The notes under the pieces are model-generated. The model did no database searches. It was given only the letters and a program-made list of their open reading frames with translations, and had not been told where the DNA came from. From Acidobacteriota bacterium (GTDB lineage: Bacteria > Acidobacteriota > Blastocatellia > Pyrinomonadales > Pyrinomonadaceae), in the NCBI GenBank assembly GCA_016716435.1, contig JADJWI010000008.1, positions 997,501 to 1,061,500 of the forward strand: DNA of 64,000 bases, given 5' to 3'. This document shows positions 1 through 7,586 of this stretch, one piece after another (position 1 is the first letter of the stretch; each line of letters opens with the position of its first letter). A program made the translations under genes and the position numbers.

Positions 1-146
1 CGCCGATCAATCCGCCTTCGGGTTGCCGATTTAGGACACGTTGCCCGATCGCGATCCCGGAATGTGCGGCCGTCGAACCTCCGCTCGAAGAGCACGCGGC
101 CAACCACCTTGCCGCCTGTATTTGTATCGGCGAACCTGTGATATAA
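1..146 (+). CDS. Oligopeptide/dipeptide ABC transporter ATP-binding protein, C-terminal fragment
   Basis: Only the last 47 codons lie in the window, in the frame starting at base 3, with the TAA stop at 144-146. The peptide carries the hallmark tail of OppD/DppD/DppF-type ATPases: PINPPSGC, then RTRCP, then a third cysteine and EPPLEEH..HLAAC. In this family the tail follows the nucleotide-binding domain, and its cysteine cluster (codons at 24, 42 and 63, spacing C-x5-C-x6-C) has been reported to hold an iron-sulfur cluster in some members. The protein would energise peptide uptake at the inner membrane. The rest of the gene, and probably the permease genes, lie upstream of the window. Family assignment is firm; substrate is unknown. 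Confidence 0.85.
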   Translation, partial: PINPPSGCRFRTRCPIAIPECAAVEPPLEEHAANHLAACICIGEPVI

Positions 147-257
147 ACGAAAACTTGCAACACTCCGAGCGGGATTACCGTATATTGGAGTGAATTACAT
201 TTCTTTACAAACCTTTAGCTTAAAAAAGTGCCCGCCCAACGGGCCAAATGGAGGAAG

Positions 258-1034
258 ATGTCTGAATTCGATCCTAAAGAAAACCGTGCGTCCAATGAGA
301 TCGTTGAGATGTCCGAGGTGGCGACGCTCGGCAATATCTTTTTCGAGCCCGAGCGAACGTTCAGAGCCCTTAGGGCAAAGCCCCGATTCATCCTGGCGGC
401 CGTGATCATATCACTGTTGGTTGGCGGATATATCGTGGCCCTCAACTACAAGATCGGCCCCGAAGGCCTGCGACGCGAAATCTCGGCACAGCTCGAGAAG
501 AACCCACAGGTCGCCTCGATGAGCGCAGGTGATAAGGCTCAGATGGTCGAAACGCAGATGACCATCAACAAGTACACCCAGTATATTGTTCCGATATTCG
601 TGTTGATCAGCTTTGGCATCGGGGCCTTGCTTTATTGGGGCGGAGCAAAGGCATTTGGCGGCGAGGGCGGATTTTTGCAGGCGCTTTCTGTTTGGGTTTA
701 CTCATCTTTCCCGCCGGCTCTGATCTCAACGATCGGGAGCTTTATCGTCATGTATTTCAAGGCGGCCGAGGAGATCGACATTGTGTCGAGCCAGCGCGGG
801 CTGCTACATGCAAATCTCGGCTTTCTATTTGGAAAAGACGCGAGCCCGGTGCTTGTAACGCTGATAAGTGTTCTTGATCTTTTCGCGATCTGGGGCTGGA
901 TACTGGCCGCGATCGGCCTTCGGGTAACTAACAAGATCTCGAACGGTTCTGCATGGGCGGTAATAGTTCTCGTGGCTCTTGTCGGCGTTCTGTTTAGGGT
1001 TATCAGTGCCTTCTTCTCAGGGAATCCAAGCTAG
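258..1034 (+). CDS. YIP1-family integral membrane protein
   Basis: This is a protein of about 258 residues with a short acidic cytoplasmic N-terminus and five or so hydrophobic segments: near residues 37-57, 105-125, 135-165, 200-225 and 230-250. The pattern FFEPERTFRALRAKPRF just before the first membrane span is typical of bacterial Yip1-domain proteins, whose function is poorly defined. I prefer the ATG at 258 (MSEFDPKEN), preceded by GGAGG at 250-254, over an in-frame GTG at 228. The spacer to the ATG is short. The gene stands alone between the transporter tail and a rho-independent terminator. No catalytic motif is visible, so membrane organisation or transport is only a guess. Confidence 0.75.
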   Translation: MSEFDPKENRASNEIVEMSEVATLGNIFFEPERTFRALRAKPRFILAAVIISLLVGGYIVALNYKIGPEGLRREISAQLEKNPQVASMSAGDKAQMVETQMTINKYTQYIVPIFVLISFGIGALLYWGGAKAFGGEGGFLQALSVWVYSSFPPALISTIGSFIVMYFKAAEEIDIVSSQRGLLHANLGFLFGKDASPVLVTLISVLDLFAIWGWILAAIGLRVTNKISNGSAWAVIVLVALVGVLFRVISAFFSGNPS

Positions 1035-1066
1035 GCACCCGGAAACGAAGGGATGATCACTTTTTG

Positions 1067-1098
1067 AAAGAGGATGCTCAGTCGGGCATCCTCTTTTT
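1067..1098 (+). terminator. Rho-independent terminator after the YIP1 gene
   Basis: An 11-bp perfect stem (AAAGAGGATGC with GCATCCTCTTT) encloses an 8-base loop and runs into a T-tract at 94-98 on the plus strand. It lies between the convergent YIP1 and permease genes, so it would stop plus-strand transcription. There is no T-run on the minus side. Confidence 0.8.
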
Positions 1099-1099
1099 C

Positions 1100-2359
1100 T
1101 TATTCGTAGCGAAGTGATTCGATCGGGTCGAGCCGGGCGGCTTTCCATGCAGGGAAAAGCCCGAAGACAAGCCCAATGCCGACACTGGCGAAAAAGCCGG
1201 CGATCGGTGCCCAGAGCGGAACATATGACGGGAAGACCGTTTGGATAAGGAGCGAGAGCCCCCATCCGATCGCAAGCCCTAGCAAACCGCCAAACCCGGT
1301 CAACGTCCCCGCCTCGATAAGAAATTGCAGAAGAATATCGCTTTGCTTTGCACCGATTGCCTTTCGGATGCCGATCTCGCGGGTTCTTTCGGTGACGGAG
1401 ACGAGCATGATGTTCATCACGCCAATGCCGCCGATAAGAAGGCCTATGGATGAGATAACTACCATCGCGGCGGCGACTCCGGCAGTGATCGATTGGAACT
1501 GGTCGATAATGCTATCGGCCGTGGCAGTTGAGAAATTGTTCGGCTCACCGAATTTGACGCCCCGGCGAACGCGAAGAAGGTCCTCGACCTGGTCGCGGGC
1601 TTCCTGTATTCGACCGGGCTTTGAGACGACAGTTATGAAAATGTCATCTGCATTCGGCTTGATCCGCTGGGCCGAGCCAAATGGCATATAGATCGTATTG
1701 CTCTGGTCGCTGTTCCCGCCGTCACCGCCGAAAAGCTGCGGCTTTTTGTCGAGTTGGCCGACGATCGTAAATTCTCGACCATTTATCTCGAGCGTTTTGC
1801 CGATCGGTGTTTCAAAGGGGAAAAATGTCTCTTTTACGGTCGAGCCTATAAGGGCGACGTCTTTCTTGAAATCTACCTCGGTCTGGTTGAACCAACGGCC
1901 CTCGACAATGACCTCCGTTTCTGCCCGTTCGATCTCGGGCAAAGTTCCACTGAGCTGAATATTTGAGGTCTGTTTACCGTTACCGGAAACTACTGTGCGA
2001 TTGCCAAAAAAGCCGCTCGATACATTTAGCCTGGGAACTGCGGTCTCAACGTCCGGGAGATTTCGTAGAGCAAGAGCGTCTTCCAGCGTCAGGTCGGGAC
2101 GCATACGTTCCTCCCTTGAGGGACGCCCGAACCGTACTCCGGTGTTCATTTTGTTGACGAAGATCGAGCGCGTGCCGAACGATTTGACCTGTGCTTCTAC
2201 CGCCATCCCGATGCCGGAAATGATCGATGAGATGAGCATCACGGTTATAACGCCGACAACGACACCGATGATGGTCAGAAACGAGCGCAGCTTATTGCTA
2301 CGCAGCGTATCGAACGCCATCTTGAGATTCTCGTAAAACCTACTTGCCGCAACTCTCAT
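1100..2359 (-). CDS. MacB/FtsX-type ABC transporter permease (second of two)
   Basis: The 419-residue permease has the MacB topology: one N-terminal membrane span (about 25-48), a large periplasmic MacB_PCD domain (about 60-280), and three C-terminal spans. The cytoplasmic motif VTERTREIGIRKAIGAK after the second span is the hallmark coupling segment of MacB/LolC/FtsX permeases that transmit ATPase motion to the periplasm. It is the last gene of the minus-strand exporter operon and starts 1 base after the preceding permease stops. It probably pairs with that paralogue as a heterodimer or as an alternative permease for the same ATPase. The family is certain; the exported substrate (peptide, antibiotic, lipoprotein or siderophore) cannot be read from sequence. 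Confidence 0.9.
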   Translation of the reverse strand: MRVAASRFYENLKMAFDTLRSNKLRSFLTIIGVVVGVITVMLISSIISGIGMAVEAQVKSFGTRSIFVNKMNTGVRFGRPSREERMRPDLTLEDALALRNLPDVETAVPRLNVSSGFFGNRTVVSGNGKQTSNIQLSGTLPEIERAETEVIVEGRWFNQTEVDFKKDVALIGSTVKETFFPFETPIGKTLEINGREFTIVGQLDKKPQLFGGDGGNSDQSNTIYMPFGSAQRIKPNADDIFITVVSKPGRIQEARDQVEDLLRVRRGVKFGEPNNFSTATADSIIDQFQSITAGVAAAMVVISSIGLLIGGIGVMNIMLVSVTERTREIGIRKAIGAKQSDILLQFLIEAGTLTGFGGLLGLAIGWGLSLLIQTVFPSYVPLWAPIAGFFASVGIGLVFGLFPAWKAARLDPIESLRYE

Positions 2360-2360
2360 T

Positions 2361-3596
2361 CTAATCAGCCCTCAGTGCTTCGATCGGATCGAGCTTGGCA
2401 GCCTTCCAAGCCGGGAACAGACCGGCAAGTATACCGACTGCGGCAGAAACGCTGATGGCAAGAACCGCGGCCCACCACGGTATCGAAGCCGGGAAAACAT
2501 ACATAGTGACAAAGAAGCTGGTTGTATAGGCAATAATTAGCCCGATCAACCCGCCGATCGCCGAAAGAAGCCCTGACTCGAAAAGAAACTGTCGAAGAAT
2601 GTCCCCCTGTCTTGCCCCGAGCGATTTTCTAATGCCGATCTCTTTTGTCCGCTCCGTCACGGCAACGAGCATGATATTCATGATCACGATCGCCCCTACG
2701 ACCAAAGCGATTCCCGGCACAACGAGAAGCACGGTCGAAAAGACGCCTGTGAAACTTCCAATCAGTCCACTGATCGCGTCCGGTGTTACGATACCGAAGT
2801 TGTCCTTCTCCTCTGCGGGAAGCTTGCGCTTTATTCGCATCAACGTTCGAACCTCATCAACGGCGTCCTCCATCTTAACGTCCTCACGGGCCGTTATCGA
2901 GAAGGTCGGGGCCCTTTGCCACCGAAGGCCGCCGAAGTTCGCCCCGAATGTGTTGATCGGGACCTGAATGAAATTGTCCTGCGGCTGGCCGAAAACGGAG
3001 CCCTTTGCCACCCGAATTCCGATCACCCGATAGGGAATCCCGGAGATCTGGATCTCGCTGCCGATGGCTCCGCCTTGCGGAAAAAGATTTTCTGCAATGT
3101 CCGTGCCGATGAACGCGACCCGGACGGCGTTATTGTTTTCAGCCTCGGTAAAGTAGCGCCCTTCCATGATCTCGATATTGTCGATCTGGGCGATCACCGG
3201 CTGCATTCCCTGAATATTGACCGCTTGAAGAGTATTGGTTCCGGAGCGAATGTCACGCGAAGTATTTCCGGCCCGTGCCCCTATTTTATCGATGAGCTGG
3301 GCTCGTTCTTTGATGAAATCGAGTTCGTCAAAGGTGAGTTCCTTGTTCCGCCGCTGTGCCTCGGCGATGGTATCTGAATTGCGGAAGTCAGAGAAATTGA
3401 ACCGCTGGACCGTGAAGGCCTTCGAGCCAATGCCGGCAATTTTCTCATCGACATAGCCGTTGAACCCGAGCAAAAGCGAGAGAACGACCATAAACGCCGT
3501 CATCCCGATGATCATCCCGAGCAGCGTCAGGAACGACCGGAGTTTGTGGCCCATTATCGAATCAAAGGCCAATTTGAGTGTTTCGGCAAGGTTCAT
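2361..3596 (-). CDS. MacB/FtsX-type ABC transporter permease (first of two)
   Basis: The 411-residue protein has the same layout as its downstream neighbour: an N-terminal span near 20-45, a periplasmic MacB_PCD domain, and three C-terminal spans, with the coupling motif VTERTKEIGIRKSLGAR. N-terminal KLAFDSIMGHKLRSFLT matches the start of the family. The two permeases are clearly paralogous, but their periplasmic domains differ, which suggests distinct contacts with the adaptor. It is read after the 7-TM protein (63-base gap) and immediately before the second permease. A split system (separate ATPase and permeases) is the common form outside Proteobacteria, where MacB fuses both. Confidence 0.9.
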   Translation of the reverse strand: MNLAETLKLAFDSIMGHKLRSFLTLLGMIIGMTAFMVVLSLLLGFNGYVDEKIAGIGSKAFTVQRFNFSDFRNSDTIAEAQRRNKELTFDELDFIKERAQLIDKIGARAGNTSRDIRSGTNTLQAVNIQGMQPVIAQIDNIEIMEGRYFTEAENNNAVRVAFIGTDIAENLFPQGGAIGSEIQISGIPYRVIGIRVAKGSVFGQPQDNFIQVPINTFGANFGGLRWQRAPTFSITAREDVKMEDAVDEVRTLMRIKRKLPAEEKDNFGIVTPDAISGLIGSFTGVFSTVLLVVPGIALVVGAIVIMNIMLVAVTERTKEIGIRKSLGARQGDILRQFLFESGLLSAIGGLIGLIIAYTTSFFVTMYVFPASIPWWAAVLAISVSAAVGILAGLFPAWKAAKLDPIEALRAD

Positions 3597-3659
3597 CTTT
3601 TTTGCAGTATTGCAATCACATTATACGCAACCCGGAGAATAAAGTTAGATGCGGGCGGA

Positions 3660-4358
3660 CTAAATTTTGTTCGCGAAGAGTTTGTAAAGAGATGCAAAGT
3701 GGCAGAAAACGACGATCGGCACTATGACCGACGGCAGCCAAACGTACGGGAAAAAGGAGACGGCACGGTTAGGCTGTTCGAAAGCGATCTGCTGCATTGG
3801 AGACGGGAAAGCAGCAATGGAGATGCCGACGATTGTAAGCACTAGTCCAAGAGCCGCCAGGTTCCAGCCAATAAGCAATGTGCGGTTGGGGTATTTTCCG
3901 CGAAATGCGAGGTACGCGACTAGAGGAGCCGTGATGCCGGAAAGGATGTCGAAGTTCCAGCCGGTGAAGCTCATTTGCGGCGCGATCGCACCGGCTTCCT
4001 CAAGAAAATGAAGCACGATCTCGATCGGGATGCGGATCGTGTGGATCAGCGTCAGAGCAAGGAGCGGAAGCGAAGCGACGAACGTTCTCCGTGCAAAGAC
4101 GAATAAGGCCAAAATAAAGAGAAATGCCGGAAGCGGGCCGAAAAGCAGCAGACGCGGCGGAACCCCTTCAGTATGCTGGTAAAAACCGCCAATGCCGAGC
4201 GCGGCCTGAAAAAGGAGCCAGAATGGGATCGCTGCGAGGACTACCCTGCCGGCTGTAGTGTCCGCTGAATCGCGGCGGACCACGAAAATAGAGATGCCGA
4301 CCGTTACGAAAACGGTCAGCATAAATAGGATCGAAACAAATGGAGGAACGCCGCTCAC
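3660..4358 (-). CDS. Seven-span membrane protein of unknown function in the exporter operon
   Basis: I do not recognise a named family. The 232 residues contain about seven hydrophobic segments (near 7-26, 37-57, 70-90, 93-115, 135-152, 160-182 and 203-225). Near the C-terminus is a conserved-looking stretch with FEQPN and FPYVWLPSVIVP. The start codon overlaps the stop of the upstream ATPase gene by four bases (ATGA at 4355-4358), so the two are translationally coupled. No transporter or enzyme motif is visible. Its position between ATPase and permeases suggests an accessory role in the exporter, but it could be a passenger. Confidence 0.65.
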   Translation of the reverse strand: MSGVPPFVSILFMLTVFVTVGISIFVVRRDSADTTAGRVVLAAIPFWLLFQAALGIGGFYQHTEGVPPRLLLFGPLPAFLFILALFVFARRTFVASLPLLALTLIHTIRIPIEIVLHFLEEAGAIAPQMSFTGWNFDILSGITAPLVAYLAFRGKYPNRTLLIGWNLAALGLVLTIVGISIAAFPSPMQQIAFEQPNRAVSFFPYVWLPSVIVPIVVFCHFASLYKLFANKI

Positions 4359-5125
4359 CGGATCTTCTCGTCTTTTTCGATGCGACCGTCGCGAATGGTG
4401 ATGACGCGGTGAGCCCGCTCGGCGACCTCTTGTTCGTGGGTGACGATGATGATGGTGTTACCGTCCGAGTGAAGCTTTTCAAAGAGTGCCATGATCTCCT
4501 GGCTTGTCTTTGTATCGAGAGCTCCGGTCGGCTCGTCCGCGAGGAGTATCGAGGGATCATTCACGAGCGCCCGGGCAATGGCAACGCGTTGGCGTTGTCC
4601 GCCGGAGAGTTCGTTAGGCTTATGCATAACGCGGTCACCAAGCTCGACCGAATTCAATGCCGCACTCGCCTTATCGTGGCGCTCGGATGAACGCATTCCC
4701 GCATAGATCAGCGGGAGTTCGACGTTGTGGAGGGCGGTCGCCCTGGCGAGCAAATTGAAGGTCTGGAAAACGAATCCGATCTCTTTGTTACGAATCCGGG
4801 CGAGTTCGTCGTCCGTCATTTCAGAAACCATATTACCGTTGATCCAGTAATTGCCCTTGGTCGGCGAATCGAGACAGCCGATGAGGTTCATCAAAGTCGA
4901 TTTTCCGGAGCCGGACGGTCCGATGATCGCCAGATACTCGCCCTTTTCGACTCTGAATGAAACGTCGCGAAGCGCATGCAGCTCTTCTACGCCCATCTGG
5001 TAGGTCTTCCAGATGTTTTCCATAAGGATCAGGGGCCTTTCCTTGGCCGTATTCCCGTTTTTTTCAGGCTGCGGGGAAGCGTTCGCTTCTTCGTTTTCCA
5101 TAAAGCGGTACATATCCATGGTCAT
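4355..5125 (-). CDS. ABC transporter ATP-binding protein, MacB/LolD type
   Basis: The 256-residue ATPase has every catalytic motif: Walker A GPSGSGKST, Q-loop FVFQTFNLL, signature LSGGQRQRVAIARAL, Walker B ILLADEPTGALD and H-loop VTHEQEVAERA. The phrase LADEPTGALD with a downstream EIMALFEKLH is typical of the MacB/LolD/DevA export subfamily. It sits between the adaptor gene (13-base gap) and the 7-TM gene (4-base overlap). The first 30 or so residues before ENIWKTYQMG are a non-conserved extension; starts at Met1, Met3 or Met5 are all possible. It should power the two permeases downstream. Confidence 0.9.
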   Translation of the reverse strand: MTMDMYRFMENEEANASPQPEKNGNTAKERPLILMENIWKTYQMGVEELHALRDVSFRVEKGEYLAIIGPSGSGKSTLMNLIGCLDSPTKGNYWINGNMVSEMTDDELARIRNKEIGFVFQTFNLLARATALHNVELPLIYAGMRSSERHDKASAALNSVELGDRVMHKPNELSGGQRQRVAIARALVNDPSILLADEPTGALDTKTSQEIMALFEKLHSDGNTIIIVTHEQEVAERAHRVITIRDGRIEKDEKIR

Positions 5126-5138
5126 CCATCAGCGGCGA

Positions 5139-6677
5139 TCAAGACCCGGCCCTCGGCTGTGCCGCCTGTTTCTTCACTACGGTGCCTTCTTTTAGGGTGT
5201 TTAGAACACGGCTTGGCCCGGTTATGACCTCCTGGCCCTCAGAAAGCCCGGCGGTGATCTGAATATCCGATTCGCCCGTGATGCCTGTTTCCACTTCAAC
5301 AAACTTCACCTTATTGTCCTCAAGAACATAAACGCCCTTGATCGGCTTCGGGCGATCGGCGGGCTCGGGCCCGTTGCCCTGTGGCGTTGGCGAAGGCGAA
5401 GCAGAGGCGTCCGGACGTTTTTCAACGACGGCCTGTAAAGGCACGGCGACGACGTTCTGTGCGGTCTGTGTCGTGATGGTCGCCGTTGCGCTCATGCCAG
5501 GACGCAGTCCTGTCTGCAGATCTGCGGGCAAATTCTTGAGCTGGATGACGACGCGAAATTCCTTCGCTTCCTGAACGTTGATGTTGGTCGAAAGGCCGCC
5601 GGAGGTCTGCGATTTGCCGACCGCAAGCGGTGTTTTTTGCGTAACCTCGCCCTCGATCTCGACATCGCCAAAGGCATCAACCTTGACCTTAACCGGCTGG
5701 CCGACTGCGACACGGTCGATCTCGGTCTCATCGACCTTGACTTCGACGTTGATGGTTGACATGTCGGCGATGGTCATTAGCGGCGTGGTCGAGAGCCCGG
5801 CAACGGCAAAAGTTCCTACTTTCGACGGGATCTCCGCAATTACACCGCTGATCGGAGCAACCTGAAGCGTCTTGTCGCGTTGGCTACGCTGGCCGCGAAG
5901 TACCGCCGCTTGCTGGTTTGCCCTCGACTGGCTTGAACTGACATTGATATTTGCTGTCTCAACTGCCCGGCGGGCGTCGCGGACAGCTATCTGCTGTTGA
6001 TTTACTCTGGCTGTGGCATCGCGAACAGAGATCCGCTGCGATTCGAGCCTCGCTTTGGCCGTTGTCAGGTTAACGCGGGCGTTATCAACCCGGTCCCGAG
6101 CCGTGTCAAACTCTGACCTTGCAATGACCCCGCTCTCGAGGAGTTGTTCCGAACGGCGGAGTTCGCGATTGGCCGCATTGACCTCGACCTCGGCACGATC
6201 TACTTCCGTCTGCGCGGTCACAACGCCTTGTCGGGCATTATCGACAGCGACCTGAGCGATATTCAGCTGTTGCTGCGCCTGTGCCAACTGGTTGGTCGCG
6301 GCGGCAACCTGCGACTCGGTCGCTCTTATGTCGCTCTGGGCGGTCTGGAGAGCGGCAAGCTGTGCGTCAGTGCTCGATTCGAGTTGGTTCGGGTCTAGTC
6401 GAACGAGCAGAGCTCCTTTCTCAACCATCTGGCCTTCCTGGACGAATATTTCCTCGATTCGGCCCTGAACCTCGCTTGTAATATTCTGGAACTGGATCGG
6501 CCGGATCTCACCGGAGGAGACCACGGTCGAACGAAGTTCGGGACGAACTTCGATCTTAACCACTTGCACCTCGGGAACATCCTTACGAGTAGCAAAGATC
6601 GCCACAATAATGACGATCAACAAAACCACCAGAGATGAAGCTCCGATGATGATCTTCTTTTTTCGGCTCATTGCCAT
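5139..6677 (-). CDS. HlyD/MacA-type periplasmic adaptor (membrane fusion protein)
   Basis: The 512-residue protein has an N-terminal anchor (KKKIIIGASSLVVLLIVII, about 6-27), the split lipoyl/barrel halves (SGEIRPIQF..VQEGQMVEKGALLVRLD near 55-95, and LQVAPISGVIAEIP near 270-285) and a long alpha-helical hairpin of Gln/Ala/Arg-rich heptads between them (about 100-265). A low-complexity Pro/Ser insert lies near 430-455, in the membrane-proximal domain. This is the first gene of the operon and the MacA counterpart. It would bridge the inner-membrane permeases to an outer-membrane channel; no TolC gene is adjacent, but one lies at 62033-63856. Either Met1 or Met3 could start it. Confidence 0.9.
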   Translation of the reverse strand: MAMSRKKKIIIGASSLVVLLIVIIVAIFATRKDVPEVQVVKIEVRPELRSTVVSSGEIRPIQFQNITSEVQGRIEEIFVQEGQMVEKGALLVRLDPNQLESSTDAQLAALQTAQSDIRATESQVAAATNQLAQAQQQLNIAQVAVDNARQGVVTAQTEVDRAEVEVNAANRELRRSEQLLESGVIARSEFDTARDRVDNARVNLTTAKARLESQRISVRDATARVNQQQIAVRDARRAVETANINVSSSQSRANQQAAVLRGQRSQRDKTLQVAPISGVIAEIPSKVGTFAVAGLSTTPLMTIADMSTINVEVKVDETEIDRVAVGQPVKVKVDAFGDVEIEGEVTQKTPLAVGKSQTSGGLSTNINVQEAKEFRVVIQLKNLPADLQTGLRPGMSATATITTQTAQNVVAVPLQAVVEKRPDASASPSPTPQGNGPEPADRPKPIKGVYVLEDNKVKFVEVETGITGESDIQITAGLSEGQEVITGPSRVLNTLKEGTVVKKQAAQPRAGS

Positions 6678-6880
6678 GCTTCGTTATACCTTTCTATTTA
6701 TTGATCGGTTATTCTTCTATTTTTGTTTCGGGCACTTGGCCCACGGGCCGGGCCCTGTTTTGTTACAAGCAGTTACTACGACCGCCAATAATACGATGTT
6801 TCAATTTTCTTCAAAGATTCCGGCCGTGGCCAAGCGAAGCCAATACTTTTAAGCGGCTGCCCCGGAAACCGCTTGCCGAA

Positions 6881-6909
6881 TTTACGAAACAGCTCGAAAG
6901 CGGTAGAAT
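6881..6909 (+). promoter_or_regulatory. Candidate sigma70-type promoter for the FHA/kinase operon
   Basis: TTTACG at 6881-6886 and TAGAAT at 6904-6909 are separated by exactly 17 bases, and the first gene starts 60 bases further on. Just upstream is a 6-bp inverted repeat (AAGCGG 6851-6856, CCGCTT 6869-6874). The 290-base divergent gap 6678-6968 holds no gene that I can see. This is a consensus match only. Confidence 0.35.
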
Positions 6910-6968
6910 GCTTTTGTTTTAGCGTGCGAATTTTTCGACGACATCAAAACCCGGACCCTGGATAGAAC

Positions 6969-7541
6969 ATGATACCTTGCCCCGGCTGCGGCAGCCAAAA
7001 CATAGATGGATCGCGTTTTTGCGACCAATGCGGAACACGGCTGCCCGCTGATATACACACAACAGAGGCACCGGCCGACTCGCCGGCGACCGAGATCAGC
7101 AGCCCAAATTTTCAGGTTGGCTCGGTAACTAGTATAGGTATTCCACCGATCGTCGAACCGATCGCCCGCTCTCAGGCACCGACCTCGAACGGCGGTTCTG
7201 ATACTGAACGCGGTGTTCTTATCATCGAAAAAGGAGCCGGACCTATAACCGAATTTGAGTTGAAGAACCCGGAATCCTTTATCGGTCGCTGGGATGCAGA
7301 CAATGGTATTTTCCCGGACATTGACCTCGACGCGATCGATCCGGATGCAAAGGTTTCAAGGCGTCATGCAAAGGTCATCCGCCGCGAGGGCCACTTCCTG
7401 ATCGAGGACCTTGGTTCTACAAATGGTACATTTATCAATCGTGGTCGACGGTTGCTGCCCGGAAGTCCGCAGCGGCTGAACGACGGAGACGAGATAATCG
7501 TTGGAAAGACCTTTTTGCGGTTTAAGATCGTGCCCAATTGA
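6969..7541 (+). CDS. Zinc-ribbon and FHA domain protein
   Basis: The 190-residue protein begins with a zinc ribbon (CPGCG at residues 4-8 and CDQCG about 12 residues later), followed by a flexible Pro/Thr/Ser-rich linker to about residue 75, and ends with a forkhead-associated domain. FHA hallmarks are the GR after the first strand (FIGRW), SRRHA, and LGSTNGTFIN. FHA domains bind phosphothreonine peptides, so this is probably a soluble reader for the kinase encoded 45 bases downstream. Its zinc-ribbon plus FHA arrangement closely resembles the C-terminal module of that kinase. It is the first gene of a four-gene operon. Confidence 0.9.
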   Translation: MIPCPGCGSQNIDGSRFCDQCGTRLPADIHTTEAPADSPATEISSPNFQVGSVTSIGIPPIVEPIARSQAPTSNGGSDTERGVLIIEKGAGPITEFELKNPESFIGRWDADNGIFPDIDLDAIDPDAKVSRRHAKVIRREGHFLIEDLGSTNGTFINRGRRLLPGSPQRLNDGDEIIVGKTFLRFKIVPN

Positions 7542-7586
7542 GACACGCGGCCGAGTTTCATCCGAAGTGAACGTTCGCTCTAAATA

